From Spirosoma sp. KUDC1026 (GTDB taxonomy: Bacteria > Bacteroidota > Bacteroidia > Cytophagales > Spirosomataceae), in the NCBI RefSeq assembly GCF_013375035.1, contig NZ_CP056032.1:5020001-5084000 (forward strand): a stretch of DNA of 64,000 bases, in the 5' to 3' direction. Below the pieces are notes generated by a model that saw only the letters and a program-made list of their open reading frames with translations, was not told the origin of the DNA and searched no databases. The position numbers were made by a program, and so were the translations under genes. This document shows, piece by piece, positions 27,015 to 35,911 of this stretch (positions are counted from its first letter, which is position 1; each line of letters starts with the position of its first letter).

Positions 27015-30000
27015 TTAGTGCGCCAGCAGCCAGTTCTCGCCTATACCGATGCCGGTTTCCATCTGAACGGCCATCGGGATGGCGTTTTTCATAATGGCGT
27101 CGACCCGCTCGCGGAGGTAGTCAATTTCGTCGCGGTGGGCGTCGAAGACCAATTCATCGTGCACGGTCAGGATCATCTTCGACTTCAGATTCTCGGCCTG
27201 CATGAACTCGTGAATCTGGATCATAGCGATCTTGAGCATGTCGGCCGCACTCCCCTGAATCGGCGCGTTCACGGCGTTACGTTCGGCGAACATCCGGTCG
27301 GTCTGATTACGGGAGTTGATATCGCGCAGATACCGACGTCGGCCCAGAATAGTTTCGGCGTAACCAAAGCCGCGCGCTTTTTCAATGCACTGATCGATGT
27401 AATCTTTCACTGCCGGGAAACCCGCAAAATACTCGTCAATGATCTGGGCGGCTTCCTTACGCGGAATCTTCAGCCGCTGGGCCAGACCGAAAGACGAGAT
27501 ACCATAAATGATCCCGAAGTTGATGGTTTTGGCTTTCCGGCGCATATCGCCCGTTACTTCCTCAATCGGTACGTGGAAGACCTTACTGGCCGTCTGGGTG
27601 TGAATATCAACGCCGTTGTTAAACGCATCGAGCATCGTTTGATCTCCACTAAAAGCCGCCATGATCCGTAATTCGATCTGCGAATAGTCGGCCGACATGA
27701 TCAGGTATTCCGGACCTCGGGGCACAAACGCTTTGCGGATTTCCTGACCACGGGGCGTCCGGATCGGGATGTTCTGCAGGTTTGGGTTCGTGGATGACAG
27801 CCGTCCGGTACTGGCAACCGCCTGATTGAACGATGTATGAATCCGGCCGTCGCGTTTGCTGATCAGCAGCGGCAGCGCATCAACGTAGGTATTTTTAAGT
27901 TTGATCAGCTCGCGGTAGTCCAGAATCTTCCGGGCAATTTCGTGCTCCTCTTCGAGTTTAGACAGAATCTCTTCGCCCGTTGCGTACTGGCCGGTTTTGG
28001 TCTTCTTGGCATTCTTGTCCAGCTTCAGCTTATCAAACAGAATCTCGCCCAGCTGCTTCGGCGACCCGACGTTAAACGACTCACCGGCGATCTCATAGAT
28101 TTCCTGCTGCACCTGCCGCATGTCGGTTTCCAGCGTGGCCGATAGCTCAGCCAGCGCGTTGGTGTCCAGCGTAACGCCTTCCAGCTCCAGATCGGTCAGC
28201 ACCTGCACCAGCGGCATTTCAACCTGATCGAACAATTTATGCAGATTGTCCTTCTCCAGGCGGGGCTCAAAGGTTTGCTTAAGCTGTAACGTAATGTCAG
28301 CATCTTCCCCGGCGTAGTCAACGACCTTCTGAATCTCGACGTCGCGCATGGTCAGCTGCCCCTTTCCTTTCTTCCCAATCAGCGATTCAATTTCGACAGG
28401 CTGGTAGTTTAGGTAGGTCATCGCCATCATGTCCATGTTATGGCGCATTTCGGGTTCGATGAGGTAGTGCGCAATCATGGTGTCGAACAATTTGCCCTGT
28501 ACGTTCACACCGTACTTTTTCAGCATCAGCAAATCGTATTTCAGGTTCTGTCCGATCTTACCAATGGCCGGATTTTCGAACATCGGCTTGAACTCATCCA
28601 CAATCGCCTGGGCCTCCGCCCGATCCGCCGGAACCGGTACGTAGAAAGCTTCGCCGGTCTGGTACGCGAACGACAACCCAACCAGGTCAGCCTCGACGGG
28701 ATCCAGGGCCGTCGTTTCCGAGTCGAAGCAAATGCTCTCCTGAAGACTCAGGTATTCCAGCAGGCTGGCCCGTAATCCAGGTGTATCGACCAGCCGGTAA
28801 TCGTGTTTAACCGAGAAAATCGTTTTTCGGCGCTCGGGCTGATTCTCATCAATCTCGTAATCAGGATAAACGTCCAGGAAAGCCGGCGTTTCGGTCACTT
28901 CCGCCCCGGTTTTATCGTCGGTTGAAATAGTATTCGTCACCGCGTCGGGCGTTGCTTCCGAACCTGACGCAAAGGGCGCTGTCACCGGGACATTGGCCGC
29001 CTTCGTCCGCTTTGATTTTGGCTTGTCGGCAGGCGCAGCGGGTGCCACGCTGGACGTATCCACGCCGGACGCATCATCCGGGCCAAAATCAAACGGCAGA
29101 TCATCGGCTCCCGACGGGTTAGTCATCCCCATATTCGGGAACGGCAGGAACGCGGGTGCATCGCCACCCGGAGAATCAAACAGGTTCATCTGTCCCCGAC
29201 TGGATTGTCCCGGACTGGATTGTCCCTGGGGAGCATTATTATTTTTGAATGCTTCGGGCAGGGGCTTCTCGTCATAATCTCCGCCCAGCAGCCGGGTCTT
29301 CATCTGCCGGAACTCCAGCTCATCCAGCAGGGCCGCCAGTTTGGGCTTGTCGTATTCGGTATGCCGCAGGTGTTCTTCGTCGAACGGCACCGGAACGTCC
29401 AGATGAATGGTGGCCAGTTGCTTGGAGAGCATTCCCTGCTGACCGTAGTTGATTACGTTTTCTTTCAGTTTTCCTTTGAGTTGGTCGGCATTGGCAATCA
29501 GGTTCTCCACCGATCCAAAGTCGGCAATGAGCTTCTGCGCCGTTTTCTCGCCAATACCCGGAATCCCGGGAATGTTATCGACCGAATCACCCACCAGGCC
29601 CAGCATATCGGTTACCTGTTCGATCCGCTCGATCTGCCAGCGTTCCAGCACTTCGTTGATACCCTGCTTTTCGGCGGGCTTGCCCATGAACGCGGGCTTA
29701 TAAATATGCACGTGTTCCTCAACCAGCTGCCCGTAATCTTTATCGGGCGTCATCATATACACCTCAAAATCAGCCAGAGCCGCTTTTTTGGCAATGGTAC
29801 CAATAATATCATCAGCCTCATACCCATCCAGAATCAGGATCGGGATGTTCATCGACTCGATGATCTTCTTGATATACGGCGTTGCTACGCTGATGTCTTC
29901 GGGCTGCGACTGGCGCGTGGCTTTGTACTGCGGAAACTGCTCGTGGCGGAATGTCTTTTTTGAGGAGTCAAAGGCGACACCAATGTGCGTTGGTTTTTCC

Positions 30001-30158
30001 TTCGTCAGCACCTCAATCATGGCATTCATGAACCCGAAAATGGCCGAGGTATTTACACCCCGCGATGAGATACGGGGCGACTTATTGAAAGCAAAGTGAG
30101 CGCGGTAAATAAGTGCCAGCGCGTCTAATAAAAACAGTTTTTTCTGGGGTTTGGCCAT
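27015..30158 (-). CDS. polA: DNA polymerase I
   Basis: 1047 residues with three domains. The 5'-3' exonuclease (1 to about 290) begins LFLLDALALIYRAHFAF and includes DGYEADDIIGT and VGDSVDNIPGIPGIGEKTA. The 3'-5' exonuclease (about 460-640) has an intact DxE pair in CFDSETTALDP, so proofreading is likely. The polymerase domain has motif A DYSQIELRIMAAFSGD, motif B RRKAKTINFGIIYG and motif C TVHDELVF. Between the first two domains is an unusually long disordered linker (about 300-440) rich in Pro, Ser, Gly, Asp and Ala, which makes the protein about 120 residues longer than E. coli Pol I. Used in Okazaki fragment maturation and repair. Single gene, no operon partners. Confidence 0.97.
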   Translation of the reverse strand: MAKPQKKLFLLDALALIYRAHFAFNKSPRISSRGVNTSAIFGFMNAMIEVLTKEKPTHIGVAFDSSKKTFRHEQFPQYKATRQSQPEDISVATPYIKKIIESMNIPILILDGYEADDIIGTIAKKAALADFEVYMMTPDKDYGQLVEEHVHIYKPAFMGKPAEKQGINEVLERWQIERIEQVTDMLGLVGDSVDNIPGIPGIGEKTAQKLIADFGSVENLIANADQLKGKLKENVINYGQQGMLSKQLATIHLDVPVPFDEEHLRHTEYDKPKLAALLDELEFRQMKTRLLGGDYDEKPLPEAFKNNNAPQGQSSPGQSSRGQMNLFDSPGGDAPAFLPFPNMGMTNPSGADDLPFDFGPDDASGVDTSSVAPAAPADKPKSKRTKAANVPVTAPFASGSEATPDAVTNTISTDDKTGAEVTETPAFLDVYPDYEIDENQPERRKTIFSVKHDYRLVDTPGLRASLLEYLSLQESICFDSETTALDPVEADLVGLSFAYQTGEAFYVPVPADRAEAQAIVDEFKPMFENPAIGKIGQNLKYDLLMLKKYGVNVQGKLFDTMIAHYLIEPEMRHNMDMMAMTYLNYQPVEIESLIGKKGKGQLTMRDVEIQKVVDYAGEDADITLQLKQTFEPRLEKDNLHKLFDQVEMPLVQVLTDLELEGVTLDTNALAELSATLETDMRQVQQEIYEIAGESFNVGSPKQLGEILFDKLKLDKNAKKTKTGQYATGEEILSKLEEEHEIARKILDYRELIKLKNTYVDALPLLISKRDGRIHTSFNQAVASTGRLSSTNPNLQNIPIRTPRGQEIRKAFVPRGPEYLIMSADYSQIELRIMAAFSGDQTMLDAFNNGVDIHTQTASKVFHVPIEEVTGDMRRKAKTINFGIIYGISSFGLAQRLKIPRKEAAQIIDEYFAGFPAVKDYIDQCIEKARGFGYAETILGRRRYLRDINSRNQTDRMFAERNAVNAPIQGSAADMLKIAMIQIHEFMQAENLKSKMILTVHDELVFDAHRDEIDYLRERVDAIMKNAIPMAVQMETGIGIGENWLLAH

Positions 30159-30325
30159 TCGTCGGTAGTCGCAAAATCGTACCCCAAAGGTCGACAGTCT
30201 TGCCGATAATCAGAGCGATTTTTGTCGATTAGTTTGTGTTGATTTTGTGTAAAACCAGGTCTTTTATAACGTTTCTGCCTGCGTTTTGATTCCTCCGGGT
30301 GGTATCTGCGACCGGTATAAAACAA

Positions 30326-30355
30326 ACATGAGCCGCCCGGTAGAGCAGCTCATGT
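30326..30355 (-). terminator. Hairpin downstream of fasciclin gene
   Basis: ACATGAGC pairs with GCTCATGT over a 14-base loop, 23 bp after the fasciclin stop on the leftward transcript. No clear U tract, so only a probable terminator. Confidence 0.4.
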
Positions 30356-30377
30356 CTGATAATTTGATCTTCCACTT

Positions 30378-31418
30378 CTATGGCATCAGCAGCCGGTCGA
30401 TGATGTGGATAACACCGTTGGTTGCTGATACGTCAGGCCCGGTTATGTTCGATGCCGTAGTTCCATTACTACGTCCGCGCACCGCTACACTGGTTGTACT
30501 GACAACCGCCGTCAGGCTGACACCGGAGAGGCTGGTTGGCAGACTGGCACCATTCGTGATAAGTGGAGTATACAGCCGATTGCCCGGGATAACGTGATAC
30601 GCCAGTATCTGCTGAAGCTGGGCAACAGGCAGCGCATTTACGGCCGCTACTGATGTCAGACTGGGTACAGCTGCCGTAAAGGCTGCATCGGTCGGCGCGA
30701 AGATGGTGATCGGTACGCCCGATGAAGCCGTTAAGGAACTGACAAGTCCTGCCCGGGTCACGGCCGCGGTCAGGTACGAGAATGAGTTCGCCGATGCAGA
30801 CTGTGGTGCGGTTAATGCCAATAGCGCTGGTATACCGGCAATGGTCTGAACAACGTTACCAAAAGCAGGGGGCAGCATCACCCGGTCAATGACATGGATG
30901 ACTCCGTTGCTGGCCTGTATATTGGCCTGCGCTATACGAGCCCCGTTTACTGAAATCGTCGTCGATGTAGTGGTGGTGGTTGCAGGCTTGGTGATATAAA
31001 TCGTCCCACCGCCCAGCGTTTGCTGTGGCGTGTTAACCCCCGTAGCAATCGTTCCCGACTCAAGCTTTGTGTTTAACACGTGATAGCTCAGGACCTGCGT
31101 CAGCAAATCAACCGGCGCCGTATTGATGGCAGCTTCCGTCGAAAAGCCAAGCAGAGTAAAGGCCGCATTTGTTGGCGCGAATAGTGTATAGTTCCCTGAC
31201 TGGCTCAATGCACCATTCAGCCCCGTACGCATCAGTGCCGCGTTCAACAACGAGAACTGGTTGGTGCCCCCGTTTCCGTTAGCAATCGTTTCGGCAATAG
31301 TCTGGGTAGTTGGTGTATTATCATCATTAGGCTTACAGGACAAAATACTGATGCCCAACGCAATAAATAAGGCAAACAACGTCCCCCATGAGGACAGAAA
31401 CTGACGAAAAGAGTACAT
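30378..31418 (-). CDS. Lipoprotein with two fasciclin (FAS1) domains
   Basis: 346 residues. Lipoprotein signal with lipobox ISILSC (Cys about 28), then two FAS1 domains of about 140 residues, each with the H1 and H2 boxes: first FSLLNAALMRTGLNGAL ... TLFAPTNAAFTLLG ... VIHVIDRVMLP; second FSYLTAAVTRAGLVSSL ... TIFAPTDAAFTAA ... VIHIIDRLLMP. FAS1 domains mediate adhesion; in Bacteroidota such lipoproteins are outer-membrane anchored. Low-complexity Thr runs (TTTTTSTT) occur in the first domain. Stand-alone gene. Confidence 0.92.
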   Translation of the reverse strand: MYSFRQFLSSWGTLFALFIALGISILSCKPNDDNTPTTQTIAETIANGNGGTNQFSLLNAALMRTGLNGALSQSGNYTLFAPTNAAFTLLGFSTEAAINTAPVDLLTQVLSYHVLNTKLESGTIATGVNTPQQTLGGGTIYITKPATTTTTSTTISVNGARIAQANIQASNGVIHVIDRVMLPPAFGNVVQTIAGIPALLALTAPQSASANSFSYLTAAVTRAGLVSSLTASSGVPITIFAPTDAAFTAAVPSLTSVAAVNALPVAQLQQILAYHVIPGNRLYTPLITNGASLPTSLSGVSLTAVVSTTSVAVRGRSNGTTASNITGPDVSATNGVIHIIDRLLMP

Positions 31419-31629
31419 GGATCGGAATATTAGTTAATTGTGAGACGTAGTACTATCATTAAGATACAGCAATACAGGAATGGTAACAGCGCTTCGTACG
31501 TTTTGTTAGCCTTTTTTACCAAGCGTCGAGTTTTGCGTAAAACTGCGCTCTTTCGGGCCTATCTACACCGCTAACTCCACATAAACTTAACTTCTTGAAT
31601 CCGGTTAGTATACCAACCAGTTACATAAA

Positions 31630-32094
31630 ATGAAACGTATTCAGGCTCTATTATTCTTTCTAGTACTTTCTATGAGTTGTCAAAGCCGCCGAACCCAGGA
31701 TACCCCCACTGGTTCCGATGACTCCAGCATGGCAATGCGTCCGGCTCCGCTGCCAGCCGATACGCTTTGTTTCCGGCAGGTTATCAAACAGGATACGACC
31801 ACGCTTAAACTGGTTGTCAATGGTTCGACCGTGAGCGGCTATCTGGATATCGATCCATTCGAGAAAGATCAAGCTAAAGGGCCACTCAGCGGTACCATAC
31901 GCGGCAATCAGATTCAGACCGAATGGCAGCGGTCGGGCGAAGGCGTTACGCAAACCTACGTACTTACCTTGACGCTCAACCCCAATACAGTAACCTGGCC
32001 TGAAGGCGAACGGGTTGACAAAAAGGGACGCTGGGAGCTGAAGTCCCCAACGGGCAACTATACCTATGCCCTGGCCCGAATTTCCTGTCCCTGA
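31630..32094 (+). CDS. Small lipoprotein of unknown function
   Basis: 154 residues with signal peptide MKRIQALLFFLVLSMSC (lipobox LSMSC, Cys17), a Ser/Thr/Pro-rich spacer and a beta-rich domain (FRQVIKQDTTTLKLVVNGS, SGYLDIDPFEKDQAKGPLSGTIRGNQI, WQRSGEGVTQTYVLTL). The 'GPLSGTIRGN' repeat style resembles lipocalin-like or heat-shock-type periplasmic lipoproteins, but no family is certain. Followed 74 bp later by the thioesterase gene. Confidence 0.75.
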   Translation: MKRIQALLFFLVLSMSCQSRRTQDTPTGSDDSSMAMRPAPLPADTLCFRQVIKQDTTTLKLVVNGSTVSGYLDIDPFEKDQAKGPLSGTIRGNQIQTEWQRSGEGVTQTYVLTLTLNPNTVTWPEGERVDKKGRWELKSPTGNYTYALARISCP

Positions 32095-32122
32095 CGGCGG
32101 GACTGAAACCAGGATATATCTG

Positions 32123-32130
32123 TACTTTTG
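32123..32130 (+). promoter_or_regulatory. Bacteroidota -7 element ahead of thioesterase gene
   Basis: TACTTTTG fits the TAnnTTTG consensus and lies 39 bases before the ATG at 32169. No clear -33 TTG at the usual distance. Confidence 0.4.
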
Positions 32131-32168
32131 TGCTTTGTTCGTAGCGGTCTGCACTTAACACCCAATCA

Positions 32169-32696
32169 ATGCCAAAACCCAAATACGCCCGCGACTCCAT
32201 GACGGTTATGACCGAAATGGTGTTGCCCAACGACACTAATACACTGAACAACCTGATGGGCGGGCGCTTGTTGCACTTCATGGACATTGCGGCTGCTATT
32301 GCCGCCCAGAAGCATTCCAACCGGATTGTTGTTACGGCCTCGGTCGACAACGTATCGTTTGCCGAACCGATCCGGCTGGGCAATATCGTCACGATGAAAG
32401 CGCAGGTAACCCGCGCCTTTAACTCGTCGATGGAAGTCTACATCGAAGTGTGGGCCGAAGATATTCCGGCGGGAATCCGGGTCAGCACCAACAGTGCCTA
32501 TTATACTTTCGTCGCCGTCGATCAGAGCGGTCGCCCCATTGAGGTACCCGCCGTCACGCCCGAAACGGACGAAGAAAAAGAACGCTACATCAGCGCCCTG
32601 CGTCGGCGTCAGCTCCGCCTGGTCCTGGCCGGCCGCATGAACCCCCATGACGCGACGGAGTTACGGGAGTATCTGAATGTGGGTGTGAAAGAGTAG
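32169..32696 (+). CDS. Acyl-CoA thioesterase, hotdog fold (YciA/BFIT type)
   Basis: 175 residues. The hotdog signature is clear: TNTLNNLMGGRLLHFMDIAAAIAAQKHS (catalytic Asn/Asp region) and VVTASVDNVSFAEPIRLGNIVTMKAQVT, with the strand AYYTFVAVDQSGRP. Such enzymes hydrolyse acyl-CoA to free acid and CoA in the cytoplasm as hexamers. Length is standard plus a charged C-terminal tail (EEKERYISALRRRQLRL). Convergent with the NTF2-like gene. Confidence 0.9.
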   Translation: MPKPKYARDSMTVMTEMVLPNDTNTLNNLMGGRLLHFMDIAAAIAAQKHSNRIVVTASVDNVSFAEPIRLGNIVTMKAQVTRAFNSSMEVYIEVWAEDIPAGIRVSTNSAYYTFVAVDQSGRPIEVPAVTPETDEEKERYISALRRRQLRLVLAGRMNPHDATELREYLNVGVKE

Positions 32697-32700
32697 AGTA

Positions 32701-32783
32701 GGAACAAGGATGAAATGGAGAAAGAAACAAGGAAAAGCTTTACCTATGCTTTCTTGTTCCTTTCTCCATTTCATCCTTGTTCC
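32701..32783. terminator. Long hairpin (arms about 36 bp) between convergent genes
   Basis: The left arm (32701-32738) and right arm (about 32748-32783) are almost perfectly complementary, with one mismatch and a 2-base bulge, around a short loop. It fills the whole space between the stop codons of the thioesterase and NTF2-like genes, so it acts as a bidirectional terminator; it is much longer than the other terminators here. Confidence 0.75.
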
Positions 32784-32785
32784 TT

Positions 32786-33253
32786 TTATTGCCCCGCCTT
32801 CAGCGACTGCCACGCTACCATCTGCCACTGGTTTCCTTTGCGGACATAGACATCGGTATAGCGCAGTTTTGTGTCAACGGTTGTGCCGTTATTAATGGCT
32901 TTAACCGTGCAGGTTCCGTTGATAACGGCCGTTCCCCCGTAGACTCGTACGTTCATCTCCCCCGGCTCGATCGCATCGTATCTCGATTTCCCATCTTTGA
33001 TCGACTGGATGTACGACTGCTTTGTATCGGAGTTGCCGCTGGAGTGAACATAGATCATATCGTCGGCCAGCAGCCGTTCCAGGGCTGTATAGTCTTTTTT
33101 TACCTGAGCCTCAAAGCGCTGCAATTCCGCTTTCTTGACCGCATTGGCATCGGCCTGCATGGTGGTACTCATACCCGCCGAGGGCGCTACGGATGTTTGC
33201 GCCTGGACGGCATAGAATGACAACAGGAAACCGAGGGTCAGGATTGATTTCAT
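32786..33253 (-). CDS. Exported NTF2-like (SnoaL/DUF4440) protein
   Basis: 155 residues from the ATG at 33253, which begins a signal peptide (MKSILTLGFLLSFYAVQAQ). Mature part is an NTF2-like fold: AELQRFEAQVKKDYTALERLLADDMIYVHSSG, KQSYIQSIKDGKSRYDAIE, VRVYGGTAVINGTCTVKA, TDVYVRKGNQWQMVAWQS. The family includes scaffolds and ketosteroid-isomerase-like enzymes; catalytic function cannot be assigned. An upstream in-frame extension to 33304 is unlikely since the signal peptide would be internal. Confidence 0.85.
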   Translation of the reverse strand: MKSILTLGFLLSFYAVQAQTSVAPSAGMSTTMQADANAVKKAELQRFEAQVKKDYTALERLLADDMIYVHSSGNSDTKQSYIQSIKDGKSRYDAIEPGEMNVRVYGGTAVINGTCTVKAINNGTTVDTKLRYTDVYVRKGNQWQMVAWQSLKAGQ

Positions 33254-33318
33254 ACGTAACGAATAGTCTGATGTAAGGCGCGAAGGTAACGGATAACAAA
33301 GCATGGTGCACGCGCCTT

Positions 33319-34638
33319 CTACCGTCCGGGCTCGTTCATCTGCGTAATCGACTGGTACACCAGCACCCGGAATTTATCGAGCAGATCGCCGTAACGATTC
33401 GGGGATTTCTGGGTGTAGATCAGGGCAATCAGATCCTCTTTGGGATCAACCCAGTAGTTTGTCCCAAAAAAACCGCCCCACTCGTAGGTACCCGGCGTCA
33501 TCAGCAATCCGGTGGCCCCATGCTCCGCAATAATTCCAAAACCCAGCCCAAATTTGTTGGGTCCCTGGTTCAGCCCACCAATCTGGTTTGACGTAATCAG
33601 CTTGATTGTCGTAGGACTCAGCAATCGTTTCCCTTTATAAGCGCCACCGTTGAGCAACATCTGCAGAAATTTGGCGTAATCGGCCATCGTAGACGATAGC
33701 CCCGCCCCGCCCGAAAAGTAAGTACCTGATGTCTTCGGATAATCCGGCGACACACCCGACTGCCCCATCTGCCGCCGTATGCTTCCGTCGGCATTTTCGG
33801 TATAGAGAGCCGCCAGCCGATTCTGCTTGGCCGGAGGGAGGTAGAAGTACGTATCGCTCATGCCGAGCGGCTCGAACACGCGGGTACGCAGGTACTGATC
33901 AAGCGACTGCCCCGACCAGATTTCAATCAGATAACCCAGCACGTCAACACTCAGACCATACGTCCACCGCTCGCCGGGCTGGTGCGCCAGGGGCAACGTA
34001 GCCAGTCGGGTTATGGCATCGGCCAGAGTTCCCTTCGGGGTACCAATGCCGCTGGGAATGTTGTTTTTAGCATAAATAGCACTCATCTCTTTGGTACCAA
34101 TCACCGGATAGCTGATTCCCGACGTGTGCGTCAGCAGTTGCCGAATGGTGATTTCGCTTTTGGCTGGTACCGTCGTGTAACTCGAATCCTTGGGGTCGAA
34201 TTTGTCCAGTACGCTGGGTTTCCTGAAAGCAGGAATGTACTTTGACACCGGATCGTCGAGCAGGAATTTTCCCTCTTCAAACAGCATCATGGCACCGATA
34301 CTCGTAATGGCTTTGGTCTGGGAAGCAACGCGCACAATGGCATCCGTTCGGAACGGTGTTTTTGCCTCCATATCGTCCTGACCATAGGCTTTCTCGTAGA
34401 CGACTTTACCATGACGGGCAATGAGCACGCTGACACCCGCCTGCCGTCCTTTGGCGATGTAGTCGTTGATAACAGCGTCCATCCGTTGGAGCCGCTCAGT
34501 ACTCATATCCACGCTTTCGGCCGAGGCTGGTTGCAGGGTGGTTCTGGCATTGGAATTTACGGCCGACGTAATGGGCGATTGCGCCGAAGCCGTAACAAAA
34601 AAACCGGCCAGAAGGCCGGTTAGAAAAACTGTTTTCAT
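33319..34638 (-). CDS. Exported serine hydrolase of the class C beta-lactamase/esterase family
   Basis: 439 residues with a signal peptide (MKTVFLTGLLAGFFVTASAQ). The nucleophile motif is ASQTKA (S-x-x-K) near residue 107, a YGLSVDVLGYLIE segment holds the Tyr motif, and AEHGATGLL / WGGFFGTNY near the C-terminus occupies the place of the KTG-type motif (HGA/WGG form found in esterases). Such proteins are D-aminopeptidases, esterases or transpeptidase-like enzymes in the periplasm, rarely true lactamases. Divergent from nothing; it lies between two other leftward genes. Confidence 0.9.
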   Translation of the reverse strand: MKTVFLTGLLAGFFVTASAQSPITSAVNSNARTTLQPASAESVDMSTERLQRMDAVINDYIAKGRQAGVSVLIARHGKVVYEKAYGQDDMEAKTPFRTDAIVRVASQTKAITSIGAMMLFEEGKFLLDDPVSKYIPAFRKPSVLDKFDPKDSSYTTVPAKSEITIRQLLTHTSGISYPVIGTKEMSAIYAKNNIPSGIGTPKGTLADAITRLATLPLAHQPGERWTYGLSVDVLGYLIEIWSGQSLDQYLRTRVFEPLGMSDTYFYLPPAKQNRLAALYTENADGSIRRQMGQSGVSPDYPKTSGTYFSGGAGLSSTMADYAKFLQMLLNGGAYKGKRLLSPTTIKLITSNQIGGLNQGPNKFGLGFGIIAEHGATGLLMTPGTYEWGGFFGTNYWVDPKEDLIALIYTQKSPNRYGDLLDKFRVLVYQSITQMNEPGR

Positions 34639-34671
34639 GAAGCACAGGTCTATAGCCGCAACTAAAGTACG

Positions 34672-35166
34672 TCATTTTCTGGTTGCATTGACCGATTCAA
34701 CCAGTCGCACGACCGCCCCCGATTGCCGGGCTTCGGTAACAGAGGTCATGGCAATCGTATTATTCTCCAATACGCCCTGCGAACTGTAGTCGCCTTCTAC
34801 CTGCGTGTTTCCATTCACCCGGATGATGTTCCGTGTTTTGTCAATTACTTTAAATGTGGTACCGGTTAGCTGCGCCGTTACGCGCTCGGTTAATGCACCA
34901 TTGTTATAATTTTTGTCCAGGTAAATTTCATTGTCGTTAGCGGCCTTGGTAACAGTAACAACCATCGAATACGATTCGGGATTATACTCAAACCCACCCA
35001 CGTTTGTCGATATTTGAGCCCCACCCGAATACGTACCCAGATACTGTTCGCGGGGATCGACGTCACTTTCCGAACCAAGCCGTTTACAGCCTGTAGCCAG
35101 CGAGCCAATCACAAGCAGGGCGATGAATACATTACGAAACGAAACAATAAGCGGGTTGGAAGCCAT
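34672..35166 (-). CDS. Uncharacterised lipoprotein
   Basis: 164 residues. Signal sequence with lipobox GSLATGC (Cys about 27). The remainder is beta-rich (YLGTYSGGAQISTNVGGFEYN, YSMVVTVTKAANDNEIYLDKNY, VEGDYSSQGVLENNTIAMTSVT), the pattern of small lipocalin-like periplasmic proteins in Bacteroidota. No named family. It is 33 bp upstream of the serine hydrolase and may be co-transcribed with it. Confidence 0.72.
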   Translation of the reverse strand: MASNPLIVSFRNVFIALLVIGSLATGCKRLGSESDVDPREQYLGTYSGGAQISTNVGGFEYNPESYSMVVTVTKAANDNEIYLDKNYNNGALTERVTAQLTGTTFKVIDKTRNIIRVNGNTQVEGDYSSQGVLENNTIAMTSVTEARQSGAVVRLVESVNATRK

Positions 35167-35309
35167 GAGTAGTAATCAGTGAAGATGCTTTTGTCTACCA
35201 AACGCAAAAAGCGCTTTCCGACGTATAAACCTACAAGAAAAGGCGTATTTCACTCGCTTTTTGACCCATTGCCTTGCTTTTTCAGGCATAAACATCTGTC
35301 AGAATCCAG

Positions 35310-35339
35310 AATCGTTATATTTGAATAAATATAACGATT
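35310..35339. promoter_or_regulatory. ModE-like molybdate operator
   Basis: A perfect inverted repeat, arms AATCGTTATATTT (35310-35322) and AAATATAACGATT (35327-35339), with 4-base spacer GAAT. The outer ATCGTTATAT / ATATAACGAT halves match the known ModE box of proteobacteria. It ends 6 bases before the ATG of the molybdopterin-domain gene that precedes modA, so bound repressor would cover the ribosome-binding region. Regulator gene not in the window. Confidence 0.75.
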
Positions 35340-35345
35340 TATTGA

Positions 35346-35837
35346 ATGTCCCGTTCTTCATTGAGTCGGTTTACTTTGTTGTTTCTAGGCGCACTAATTG
35401 CCGCCAGCAGCTATGCGCAACCCATCACCATTTCCGGCGAGGTAACCAAATCGCTAACCCTACAGCCCGCTGATCTGAAAGCGATGCCGCATACGACCGT
35501 AACGGCAAAAGACCGCGATGGCAAGGAACACAGCTACGCGGGTATCCCGCTGGTCGATCTGCTGAAACAAGCCGGAGCCAGCACCGGCGGTGAACTCCGG
35601 GGCGAAAACCTGGCTAAATACGTGATTGTTACAGCCGCTGATTCATACAAAGCTTTGTTTTCTTTACCCGAGCTTGATCCGGAATTTACCAACCGGATGA
35701 TCCTCCTGGCCGACAGCGTCGACGGAATGCCCCTACCAGCGGAAGCAGGGCCTTATAGGATCATTGTTCCAGACGAGAAAAAGCCCACCCGCTGGATTCG
35801 GAAGGTTACGTCCATTGACGTTCGATTCGCGAAGTAG
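35346..35837 (+). CDS. Small exported molybdopterin-binding-domain-like protein
   Basis: 163 residues: signal peptide (MSRSSLSRFTLLFLGALIAASSYAQ), then a fold resembling the oxidoreductase molybdopterin-binding domain (sulfite-oxidase type): ITISGEVTKSLTLQPADLKAMPHTTV, KEHSYAGIPLVDLLKQAG, YVIVTAADSYKALFSLPELDPEF, GPYRIIVPDEKKPTRWIRKV. The cofactor-ligating Cys of sulfite oxidases is absent, so it is probably not a redox enzyme itself; it may bind or sense molybdate/cofactor. It lies directly behind a ModE-like palindrome and 74 bp before modA. Confidence 0.78.
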   Translation: MSRSSLSRFTLLFLGALIAASSYAQPITISGEVTKSLTLQPADLKAMPHTTVTAKDRDGKEHSYAGIPLVDLLKQAGASTGGELRGENLAKYVIVTAADSYKALFSLPELDPEFTNRMILLADSVDGMPLPAEAGPYRIIVPDEKKPTRWIRKVTSIDVRFAK

Positions 35838-35911
35838 ACCTCCTTCTGACGTTGTTTTGGCTCACCGGCACGTATCAGCACACAAAGTCCTCCGGCTCGC
35901 CCCGCATTTCT

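Noticed and set aside
26756..27094. 112-codon plus-strand frame upstream of and into polA end
   Set aside because: Overlaps polA coding sequence antisense and has no protein-like motif.
33319..34638. Class C beta-lactamase giving antibiotic resistance
   Set aside because: The motifs fit the broad serine hydrolase/esterase group; nothing specific points to lactam hydrolysis.
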